A stretch of 11,584 nt of DNA, from the NCBI GenBank assembly GCA_964535025.1, contig CAZHRW010000167.1, positions 1 to 11,584 on the forward strand, in the 5' to 3' direction. The notes beneath the pieces are model-generated. The model had not been told where the DNA came from. It searched no databases and saw only the letters and a program-made list of their open reading frames with translations. Positions 1 through 5,167 of this stretch are shown here, one piece after another. The position numbers were made by a program, and so were the translations under genes. The stretch comes from JAAYZK01 sp964535025 (GTDB lineage Bacteria; Planctomycetota; Phycisphaerae; SM23-33; FEN-1343). Positions within the stretch are counted from its first letter, which is position 1. The number at the start of each line of letters is the position of its first letter.

Positions 1-15
1 ATGCGTCCTTGACAT
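1..15 (-). CDS. 5' end of a leftward gene, truncated by the window edge
   Basis: Only the first five codons (M-S-R-T-H) lie in the window, so no function can be given. The start is supported by context. On the minus strand an AGGAG sequence (26 to 22) stands six bases before an ATG (15 to 13), and a strong promoter lies about 170 bases upstream at 185-212. The implied leader is about 160 nt and contains one small hairpin (GTCGC/GCGAC, 52-64). The gene has its own promoter after the pseudopilin stop at 264, so it is probably a separate transcription unit. The identity of the product is unknown. Confidence 0.55.
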
Positions 16-184
16 GATGCGCTCCTGTCTGTGTCTGTGCGAACCCGCGGCGTCGCGGTGCGACCCGATACTCCCGTTGTAACGGCACGATGATGACGAA
101 ACGTCCGATTTGCGCCGCAAGTCCTGCCGCGACCGCCGGATAGGAAGATGCAGTCACGCGGCCGCGACCGAAACATCCACACCG

Positions 185-212
185 ATTATAGCAGAACCGC
201 CGGCCGGGTCAA
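185..212 (-). promoter_or_regulatory. Sigma-70-like promoter for the leftward gene at the window edge
   Basis: Reading the minus strand, TTGACC (212 to 207) is followed by a 16-bp spacer and a perfect TATAAT (190 to 185). The expected transcription start is near 178. It points at the ATG at 15 and lies just downstream of the pseudopilin gene that ends at 264. This is the best consensus promoter in the window. Confidence 0.6.
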
Positions 213-263
213 GGCCTTGTCGGCGAACCACTTGTCACAGCCATTCCAGCCGTCCGCCGCCGG

Positions 264-1079
264 TCAGTTCACGCCTTCGTGGCGGATCTCCTGGCCGCGC
301 TGCCACATGCCCATCCACATGGTCTCGTAGAGGTCGACGTAGCCGAGCGTGTCGGTGTGCCCGTCGGCGAAGGTGACGTTCGATTCGTTGAGGTGGGGTT
401 CCTGGGGGATGCCCCGGTAGTCGCACCAGGGCAGCGTGCCGCCGCTGGGGTCGTCGTGCATCCCGCTCTGGCACATCATCAGGCCGGTGGTCGAGGGGTG
501 GGTCAGCGTGTCGGGGTTGGGGTAGCAGTCCATCCCGTAGCGCCACCCGCCGTCGTCGGTCCGCTCGCCGCCCATGACGAAGTACGACAGCGTCGTGATG
601 TCGAGGAACCACTCGTTGGTCGCCGGCCGCCGCATCATCACCGGGCACTGGAGCTGCTTGGCCTCCTCGCGGTCGTCGCAGTAGGTCGCCGGGTACCGGT
701 GGCGGCCGTTGGGGCCCCACCAGGGGCCCTCGTAGCCGAGGGCTTCCCATCGCGGCTCCCACAACCGCTCGCCCCGGGGCAGCCCGCTGCCGGCGACGTA
801 GAGCGACATCGTGTAGGGCCACTGCAGCGTCCAGCTCTCCTGGTGGTCCGGCGCGCCGTCGGCGTCCCACGGGGCCATCCACACGCCGTACTGGACGGCA
901 TAGTAGCCGAACGCCTTGTACGTCCCGCCGTGGTGGCTGGCGCAGAGCATCGTGATCGCCATATCCTTCGCCCGCCCCAAGCTCGGCAGCAGAATCGCCA
1001 CCAGCAGGGCGATGATCGCCACCACCACCAGCAGCTCGATGAGCGTGAAACCCGGCGCTTTGCGATGTGTCGTTGTCAT
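264..1079 (-). CDS. Pseudopilin-like protein with N-methylation and H-X9-DG motifs (copy 1)
   Basis: A 271-residue protein of the planctomycete type that begins like a type II secretion or type IV pilin subunit. Residues 10-27 read G|FTLIELLVVVAIIALLV. Prepilin peptidase would cut after Gly10, Phe11 would be methylated, and Glu15 is the invariant Glu+5. A single hydrophobic helix follows, ending in LLPSLGRAKD. Near the C-terminus His229 is followed nine residues later by Asp239-Gly240 (HLNESNVTFADG), the processing-associated H-X9-DG motif. The first in-frame ATG upstream lies 68 codons away in non-conserved sequence. The ATG at 1079 places the cleavage site correctly, though its ribosome binding site is weak (a GGGG run). 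The protein is clearly paralogous to the one at 1733-2569, with shared blocks such as WWGPNGRH, PATY-DD, TTLSYF and LYETMWM. The exact role of these abundant planctomycete pseudopilin-like proteins is unknown. A promoter lies at 1151-1178. Confidence 0.9.
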   Translation of the reverse strand: MTTTHRKAPGFTLIELLVVVAIIALLVAILLPSLGRAKDMAITMLCASHHGGTYKAFGYYAVQYGVWMAPWDADGAPDHQESWTLQWPYTMSLYVAGSGLPRGERLWEPRWEALGYEGPWWGPNGRHRYPATYCDDREEAKQLQCPVMMRRPATNEWFLDITTLSYFVMGGERTDDGGWRYGMDCYPNPDTLTHPSTTGLMMCQSGMHDDPSGGTLPWCDYRGIPQEPHLNESNVTFADGHTDTLGYVDLYETMWMGMWQRGQEIRHEGVN

Positions 1080-1150
1080 GATGGCCCCGATCCTGGCAAC
1101 CTCGTCCACGCCGCGCCGGTGCAAGGGCGCCTGCACGGCCGGCACCCTTG

Positions 1151-1178
1151 AGTATACCACGGGCCGATCACCGATCAA
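1151..1178 (-). promoter_or_regulatory. Candidate promoter of pseudopilin copy 1
   Basis: On the minus strand, TTGATC (1178 to 1173), a 16-bp spacer and TATACT (1156 to 1151) form a plausible sigma-70-type promoter. The start site would be near 1144, giving a leader of about 65 nt before the ATG at 1079. It lies just outside the palindromic repeat that begins at 1198. Confidence 0.45.
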
Positions 1179-1197
1179 GTGCCTGGCCGGCAAACCG

Positions 1198-1484
1198 TTG
1201 TGGGATCTCCTCCCATTTCCGTGGCTACGGCAGAGATAGCCACAAAGGACACAAAGATAGAACGGCAAGAACGGCAACGACACAGCTAGCCACAGAGGCC
1301 ACTGAGGTCACAGAGAGAAACGACAACAAGTCTCGTGAACCTTAGTCTCTCTGGGTTCTTCGTGCCCTCTGTGGCACAAGCCGTTGCCGTTCTTTCCTTT
1401 GCGTTCTTTGTGCCCTTTGTGGCTCTCCTGGCCGTGGCTGTTTCCGGCGACAACGTAACCACGAAAACGGGAGGAGATCCACAA
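1198..1484. repeat. Long imperfect palindromic intergenic element, copy 1
   Basis: A nested inverted repeat of about 287 bp. The outer arms pair TTGTGGGATCTCCTCCC (1198-1214) with GGGAGGAGATCCACAA (1469-1484), and CCGTGGCTAC with GTAACCACG just inside. The inner arms are about 80 bp. The left arm (about 1237-1317) is rich in CCACAAAGG, ACGGCAACG and CCACAGAGG, and the right arm (about 1349-1440) carries their complements, for example CCTCTGTGG, CCGTTGCCG and CCTTTGTGG. The central spacer contains AACAAGT..CGTGAACCT, which is also present in copy 2. No transposase gene is inside and no believable coding sequence crosses it. It could be a MITE-like or REP-like non-autonomous element, or the source of a long hairpin RNA. 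Confidence 0.75.
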
Positions 1485-1490
1485 ATGGCA

Positions 1491-1607
1491 TTAAGTGACG
1501 TGGACTTTCTTACTCTGTGTTCTCTGTGCCCTCTGTGGCACAAGCCGTTGCCGTTCTTTCCTTTGCGTTCTTTGTGCCCTTCGTGGCTCTCCTGGCCGTG
1601 GCTGTTT
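1491..1607. repeat. Solo right half of the palindromic element
   Basis: Positions 1513-1607 repeat 1349-1443 in direct orientation, 164 bp apart, with four mismatches in 95 bp; the last 82 bp differ at one base. The half-copy begins with TAAGTGACGTGGAC, which matches the centre of copy 2 (AAGTGACGTGAAC near 3071), so it starts inside the central spacer. It has no left arm next to it. It looks like a partial duplication or recombination product of a full element. Confidence 0.75.
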
Positions 1608-1638
1608 GAAAACGAAAACCCGATGAGAATTGCGGCCG

Positions 1639-1656
1639 GCGCCGCGGGGGCGGCGC
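1639..1656 (-). terminator. Second GC hairpin behind pseudopilin copy 2
   Basis: GCGCCGC (1639-1645) pairs with GCGGCGC (1650-1656) around a GGGG loop. It lies directly downstream, on the minus strand, of the stronger hairpin at 1664-1694, so the two form a tandem pair. No proper T-run follows, so it may be only a backup pause or transcript-stabilising structure. Confidence 0.3.
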
Positions 1657-1663
1657 AGCAACA

Positions 1664-1694
1664 ACGGCCGGGCTTCCGCGGGAAGCCCGGCCGT
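1664..1694 (-). terminator. Strong hairpin terminator of pseudopilin copy 2
   Basis: A perfect 14-bp stem pairs ACGGCCGGGCTTCC (1664-1677) with 1681-1694 around a GCG loop. It begins 38 bases after the stop codon of the gene ending at 1733. On the minus strand it is followed by TTGTTGCTG, a poor T-run, so termination may be partial or factor-assisted. The position and stem strength still make a 3'-end role likely. Confidence 0.6.
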
Positions 1695-1732
1695 CGGGGG
1701 GTCGCTCGGACCGGGTGAACGGATGCGGCGGG

Positions 1733-2569
1733 TTACTGGGGCAGCGTGTGGTGCTCAATCTCCTCGCCGCGCTCCCACATGCTCATCCACATCGTCTCGT
1801 AGAGCTCCGCACGGCCCATCGTCTCGGTGTGGCCGTCGCAGAAGGTGACGTTCGACTCATCCATGTGCGGATCGATGGCCACGAACGCCTCGCCGTCGCC
1901 GTAGCTGACCCAGGCGTTCGTGTCGCCCATGGGATCGGAGGTACTGCCGGCCTGGCACATCACCAGCCCCGTCGAGGACGGGTGGGTCATCAGCTCCGGC
2001 TTGGGGTAGTTGGAGATGTGGTAGTTCCACCCGGTACCGCTGGTGTTGCGTTCGGCGCCCATGATGAAGTACGACAGCGTCGTGGTCTCGTACCAGAAGT
2101 CGTTGGTCTCCGGGCGGGACTGCATCTCGGGGCACTGCAGGTGCTGGCCCTCCTCGGGGTCGTCGGTGTAGGTCGCCGGCTGGCTGTGCCGTCCGTTGGG
2201 GCCCCACCAGCCGGGCGTCGCGCCCGCCGGGAGCTGGGCGGCCGTCATGTAGACCGTCTGGCCGGAGGGGATGCTGAGCCCCTCGGCGTAGAGGATCATC
2301 GTGTACGGCCACTGCTCGTCCCAGTCGAGGCCGTCGCCGTTGGGGTCGCGCGGGGTCTGGTCCCACGGGGCGATCCAGACGCCGTCGAACTGGTTGCCGT
2401 AGAACGAGAATCCCTTGAACGTTCCCTGGTGCCGGGCGGCACAGACCATCGTCATCGCCAGGTCCCTGGCCCGCCCCAGGCTGGGCAGCAGGATCGACAC
2501 CAGCAGTGCGATAATCGCGACCACCACCAGCAGCTCGATGAGTGTAAACCCCTTCCGTTCCATGCTCAT
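1733..2569 (-). CDS. Pseudopilin-like protein with N-methylation and H-X9-DG motifs (copy 2)
   Basis: A 278-residue paralogue of the protein at 264-1079. It has a six-to-seven-residue basic leader (MSMERKG), predicted cleavage after Gly7, Phe8 as mature residue 1, and Glu12 as Glu+5. The hydrophobic helix LLVVVAIIALLVSILLPSL follows. His235 to Asp245-Gly246 (HMDESNVTFCDG) forms the C-terminal H-X9-DG motif. The start at 2569 is well supported because GAGGAG lies seven bases upstream; the second ATG at 2563 is less well placed. Roughly half of the positions appear identical to copy 1 by eye, with conserved GVW-APWD, QWPYTM-LY, WWGPNGRH, LQCP, LSYF-MG-ER and MTHPS/LTHPS blocks. It would be inserted in the inner membrane and processed by a prepilin peptidase encoded elsewhere. 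Its true role, whether in a secretion pseudopilus or another surface structure, is not known. Confidence 0.92.
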   Translation of the reverse strand: MSMERKGFTLIELLVVVAIIALLVSILLPSLGRARDLAMTMVCAARHQGTFKGFSFYGNQFDGVWIAPWDQTPRDPNGDGLDWDEQWPYTMILYAEGLSIPSGQTVYMTAAQLPAGATPGWWGPNGRHSQPATYTDDPEEGQHLQCPEMQSRPETNDFWYETTTLSYFIMGAERNTSGTGWNYHISNYPKPELMTHPSSTGLVMCQAGSTSDPMGDTNAWVSYGDGEAFVAIDPHMDESNVTFCDGHTETMGRAELYETMWMSMWERGEEIEHHTLPQ

Positions 2570-2841
2570 GATTCGACTCCTCAATGCGGTTCTCCCGTAT
2601 CGGTGGCGCCGGTCCCGCGGGCCTTCCCATGAAGGACGCGTGGACGCCCGAACGTATAATGGCAAGCCGTCTTGAGCGTATGGACGTCTCAACGACTGAC
2701 GCACCGGGTTGGTTTTCGGTGGGAAACGGACGAACCAACCACTTTTCAGCCATCAGTATAGCGCCTCAACTCCCCCGGTACAAGAAAAAAAACCGCCTTG
2801 GCGCCATAACCGCTGGAACCGCAACCGGCCGCGCTCGCCCC
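2570..2841. other. Spacer upstream of pseudopilin copy 2, no gene seen
   Basis: This part of the divergent spacer holds no believable gene. It contains an A8 run at 2785-2792. On the minus strand this is a T8 tract preceded by a short CGCC-AA-GGCG inverted repeat, so it could act as a weak leftward terminator. A CCATTATACG sequence on the minus strand near 2652-2661 could be the -10 region for the pseudopilin, but no good -35 partner was found. Confidence 0.4.
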
Positions 2842-2870
2842 GTGACAGCCGGCGCCGCCGGCGGTACAAT
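2842..2870 (+). promoter_or_regulatory. Candidate rightward promoter ahead of the sulfatase region
   Basis: GTGACA (2842-2847), a 17-bp spacer and TACAAT (2865-2870) match five of six bases at each sigma-70 hexamer. Transcription would start near 2877. It would run through the palindromic element at 2911-3206 and reach the sulfatase start at 3333, giving a leader of about 455 nt. The spacer is itself a GC-rich inverted repeat (GCCGGCGCCGCCGGC). Confidence 0.35.
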
Positions 2871-2910
2871 CCCCGGAACCGGAGGCCGGAGGAACGGCGA
2901 CCGTCCAGCC

Positions 2911-3206
2911 GGATCTCGCCCCGTTGTCGTGGCTGCGACAGAGATAGCCACAACTTGTCACGCCATAGCCGCGAGGCGAAGGCGGAAGGGCACAAAGATT
3001 GAAACGGCACCAACCGCAACGACACAGCCAGCCACAGAGTTCACAGAGGGCTCAGAGCCAAACGGCAACAAGTGACGTGAACCTACCTTTCTCTGTGTTC
3101 TCCGTGCCCTCTGTGGCACAAGCCGTTGCCGTTTGCGTCCTTGTGTCCTTTGTGGCTCTCCTTGCTGTTGCCGTTTGAGTCGGCCGAGCCACCACGCAAA
3201 CAGGAG
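2911..3206. repeat. Long imperfect palindromic intergenic element, copy 2
   Basis: This has the same organisation and orientation as the element at 1198-1484. The left end GGATCTCGCCCC..CGTGGCTGCGACAGAGATAGCCACAA matches GGATCTCCTCCC..CGTGGCTACGGCAGAGATAGCCACAA of copy 1. The centre CAACAAGTGACGTGAACCT (about 3066-3084) matches copy 1. The right arm (3091-3178) carries CCCTCTGTGGCACAAGCCGTTGCCGTT and the TTTGTGGCTCTCC block. Relative to copy 1 it has about 34 extra bases in the left arm (near 2956-2989), and its outer right end is degenerate (CCACGCAAACAGGAG, about 3192-3206). It contains no gene. Confidence 0.7.
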
Positions 3207-3217
3207 CACAGCCGCTC

Positions 3218-3307
3218 TTGCCGTTTTGCCGTTTCCGTTTATCCGTTTTGCTGTTTTGGCTGTTTGGAATTTGTTTCGGATTTCGAGCTTCGAATTTCGG
3301 ATTTCCT
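3218..3307. repeat. TTGCCGTTT / GAATTTCGGATTTCG low-complexity repeat
   Basis: The first half (about 3218-3268) repeats a TTGCCGTTTT-like unit (TTGCCGTTT, TTATCCGTTT, TTGCTGTTT, TTGGCTGTTT). The second half (about 3269-3307) repeats TTTCGGATTTCGAGC / TTCGAATTTCGGATTTC. It sits between the palindromic element and the sulfatase ribosome binding site and is unlike the surrounding GC-rich DNA. Similar strings recur, from memory, in intergenic DNA of planctomycetes. Confidence 0.6.
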
Positions 3308-3332
3308 CGGCAGTGCCTTGAAAGGAGTGCCC

Positions 3333-4628
3333 GTGCATCCGTCGAAACCCAACATCCTCCTGATCCTCACCGACCAGCACCGCTTCGACACCATCGCCGC
3401 CGCCGTCGACCACTTCGAGGTCACCACGCCCGCCCTCGATTCGCTGGCCGACGCCGGCGTGTTCTTCGACGCCGCGTACACCACCAGCCCGGTCTGCTGC
3501 CCGGCCCGGTCGTCGATCGTCACCGGCCTGTACCCCTCCCAGACCGGCGTGTACGGCAACCTCGACCGGGAGGTCGGGCCCATGACCGAGGGGCTCGCCA
3601 CCGTCGGCAACCGCATGCAGGCCGCCGGCTACCAGACGGTCTATCACGGCAAGAGCCACCTCGGCGGCGATCTGGCCCATTACGGCTTCGAGATCGCCTT
3701 CGAAAACAACCACGACCCCTCCACCGTCACCGAGGCCGCCCGCTTCTGGCGGAACGCCGACTGGATCGTCAATAAGCGTCCTTTCTTTCACGTCGTCTCC
3801 CTGCTGAACCCCCACGACATCTACTTCCTCCGCCCCGGCATGGAGATGGAACCGACCCTGCCCCGCTGGGCCAACCAGGACGACGACCTGGCCGGCAAAC
3901 CCTGGCCCCAGACCAACCGCCACCAACGCGACTGGTCCGACGGGCGGTGGGAATACTACCGGCGGTTCTATGCCTCCAAGGTCAACAAGGTCGACACCCA
4001 GATCGCCGAGCTGCTCGATGAGCTGGTCTGCTCGGGCTACGGGCCCAACACCTGGATCATTTTCACCGCCGACCACGGCGACATGGCCGGCGAGCACGGC
4101 CTGTCGTTCAAGGGCCCGTTCATGTACGAGGGCGTCACCCACGTGCCGCTGATCATCGTGCCCCCGCGCCGCGGCTGGGCCGGGCCGGGCAACATCGACG
4201 GCGAGGCGGACGCCTTCAAGCCCTTCCGGACCGACGCCCTGGTCAGCCACGTCGACCTGGTCCCCACGATCCTCGACATGGCCGGCCTGCCGGCGGACCC
4301 TGCCCTGCCCGGGACGAGCCTCCTGCCGCTCATCCGCGGCGAGACCGACGAGGTCCACGACCACGTCCTGGCCGAATGGCACAACATGGGCAAGCTGGCC
4401 ACGCCGATCCGCATGGTCCGGACGAAACAGCACAAGTACACCCTCTACCTCGGCATCGGCGAGGAGCTCTACGACCTCGACGCCGACGCTGCCGAGCTGA
4501 TCAACCGCGCCGACGAGCCCGCCTGCGCCGCCGTCAAAGCCGACCTCCGCGCCCGCCTCGAAGCCCACCTGGAACAGACCGGGGACCCCTTCTTCACCCG
4601 CCCCGTCAGCCAGCCGTCGCCGAAGTAG
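3333..4628 (+). CDS. Type I (formylglycine-dependent) sulfatase
   Basis: A 431-residue arylsulfatase-family protein that would hydrolyse sulfate esters; the substrate cannot be read from sequence but is likely a sulfated glycan or small ester. The N-terminus NILLILTDQHR (7-17) holds the metal-binding Asp14 region. The sulfatase signature is C55-C-P-A-R59 followed by SSIVTG. Cys55 is the residue that must be converted to formylglycine, so this is a Cys-type enzyme needing a formylglycine-generating enzyme not seen here. Lys107-x-His109 lies in GKSHLG, Asp247-His248 in TADHGDMAGEHGL, and a C-terminal ELYDLDADAAELINRA block is typical of the family. The GTG at 3333 is chosen because AAAGGAG (3321-3327) precedes it by five bases; a GTG at 3327 overlaps that site, and an upstream extension would read through repeats. 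From this start there is no signal peptide, which is unusual for a planctomycete sulfatase and suggests a cytoplasmic enzyme. Confidence 0.92.
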   Translation: MHPSKPNILLILTDQHRFDTIAAAVDHFEVTTPALDSLADAGVFFDAAYTTSPVCCPARSSIVTGLYPSQTGVYGNLDREVGPMTEGLATVGNRMQAAGYQTVYHGKSHLGGDLAHYGFEIAFENNHDPSTVTEAARFWRNADWIVNKRPFFHVVSLLNPHDIYFLRPGMEMEPTLPRWANQDDDLAGKPWPQTNRHQRDWSDGRWEYYRRFYASKVNKVDTQIAELLDELVCSGYGPNTWIIFTADHGDMAGEHGLSFKGPFMYEGVTHVPLIIVPPRRGWAGPGNIDGEADAFKPFRTDALVSHVDLVPTILDMAGLPADPALPGTSLLPLIRGETDEVHDHVLAEWHNMGKLATPIRMVRTKQHKYTLYLGIGEELYDLDADAAELINRADEPACAAVKADLRARLEAHLEQTGDPFFTRPVSQPSPK

Positions 4629-4784
4629 GCCGTGGTCTTGCGGTCGTCGCTGCGGCGCCACGTATCGCAGGCGGGCCGGGCAACTGTCGTCGGCGCGCTC
4701 CCGTTCCCGCGTGAAAACGCCCATGGAGAGCCTTGCAACGAAGCCCGGGGGAATGCATAAAAATCCAAAAGTATATATTCTCTC

Positions 4785-4811
4785 TTGAAATAATCGACGC
4801 GTGTATATAGT
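4785..4811 (+). promoter_or_regulatory. Promoter of the putative structured RNA
   Basis: An AT-rich island (about 4755-4816) stands out in GC-rich DNA. TTGAAA (4785-4790) is followed by TATAGT (4806-4811) with a short 15-bp spacer, or by TAGTAT (4808-4813) with a 17-bp spacer. Either predicts a start near 4817-4820, where the first closing stem of the candidate RNA begins. Confidence 0.5.
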
Positions 4812-4816
4812 ATAGT

Positions 4817-5041
4817 CAGAGGAGACCTCCCGGGTCCTGATCGGCGGACGCCGGGCGTGATGCCGTCCAGGATGCGGCGGACGAAGACCGCTGCAGCGGA
4901 AGAGAGAGGGAAGTTCCGCCGGCGGACCCGGGACCTGACGGAGGCCCTCTGGAGGCGGGCCGTGCGCGACCGACGGCCTGCATCGAGGCAACGGAGGGCG
5001 TTGTTCAGGGCGGGCCGCCACGCTCACGCGGCCCGCCTTTT
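4817..5041 (+). ncRNA. Putative structured non-coding RNA of about 225 nt
   Basis: A promoter-to-terminator unit without a believable ORF. The first domain folds back on itself: CAGAGG (4817-4822) pairs with 4946-4951, CCCGGGTCC (4829-4837) with GGACCCGGG (4924-4932), and CGGCGGA (4842-4848) with TCCGCCG (4915-4921). A self-complementary CCGCTGCAGCGG (4888-4899) lies inside. Further hairpins follow: GGCCGT/ACGGCC (4958-4963 with 4973-4978), CAACG-GAGGG-CGTTG (4989-5003) and the terminator stem. I do not recognise the family. The rod-like, self-closing 5' domain is loosely reminiscent of 6S RNA, but conserved 6S, tmRNA, SRP or RNase P landmarks were not found. It could also be a long leader with an attenuator for mfd, whose start is 127 bases beyond the terminator. 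Confidence 0.5.
5009..5041 (+). terminator. Intrinsic terminator
   Basis: A perfect 10-bp stem pairs GGCGGGCCGC (5009-5018) with GCGGCCCGCC (5028-5037) around a 9-nt loop, and is followed directly by TTTTCTTC. The T-rich side makes it a rightward terminator. There is no upstream coding gene in that direction closer than the sulfatase stop at 4628, which supports an RNA gene ending here. Confidence 0.8.
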
Positions 5042-5167
5042 CTTCATGCTCGGGGCCCATTGTCCGTTACCTCTCGCAGATCCAATGAGCACAGTGCCTT
5101 GTCGCGCTTGGCCGTCTTGAGGGTGCGGACTTGAATTGGGAGGGGCCGGTTGCGACACTGAGGGTAC

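Noticed and set aside
1286..1758. Small open frames on both strands with peptides such as CHRGHREH and TEGTKNAKERTATACATEGTKN
   Set aside because: These are translations of the palindromic repeat. The same peptides recur because the DNA recurs, and no ribosome binding sites accompany them.
3126..3332. 69-codon N-terminal extension of the sulfatase with a hydrophobic start resembling a signal peptide
   Set aside because: It is translated from the palindromic and TTTCGGATTTCG repeats. The AAAGGAG-GTG start at 3333 begins just before the conserved NILLILTD motif.
4817..5041. RNase P RNA, tmRNA or SRP RNA for the structured transcript
   Set aside because: A GAGGGAAGTTCCG string faintly recalls the RNase P core GAGGAAAGTCC, but the unit is too short and other landmarks are missing. 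There is no tRNA-like CCA end and no SRP loop motif.
2958..5060. 700-codon open frame on the minus strand opposite the sulfatase
   Set aside because: It runs through repeats, the whole sulfatase gene in antisense and the RNA terminator. Its composition is typical of antisense translation of GC-rich DNA.
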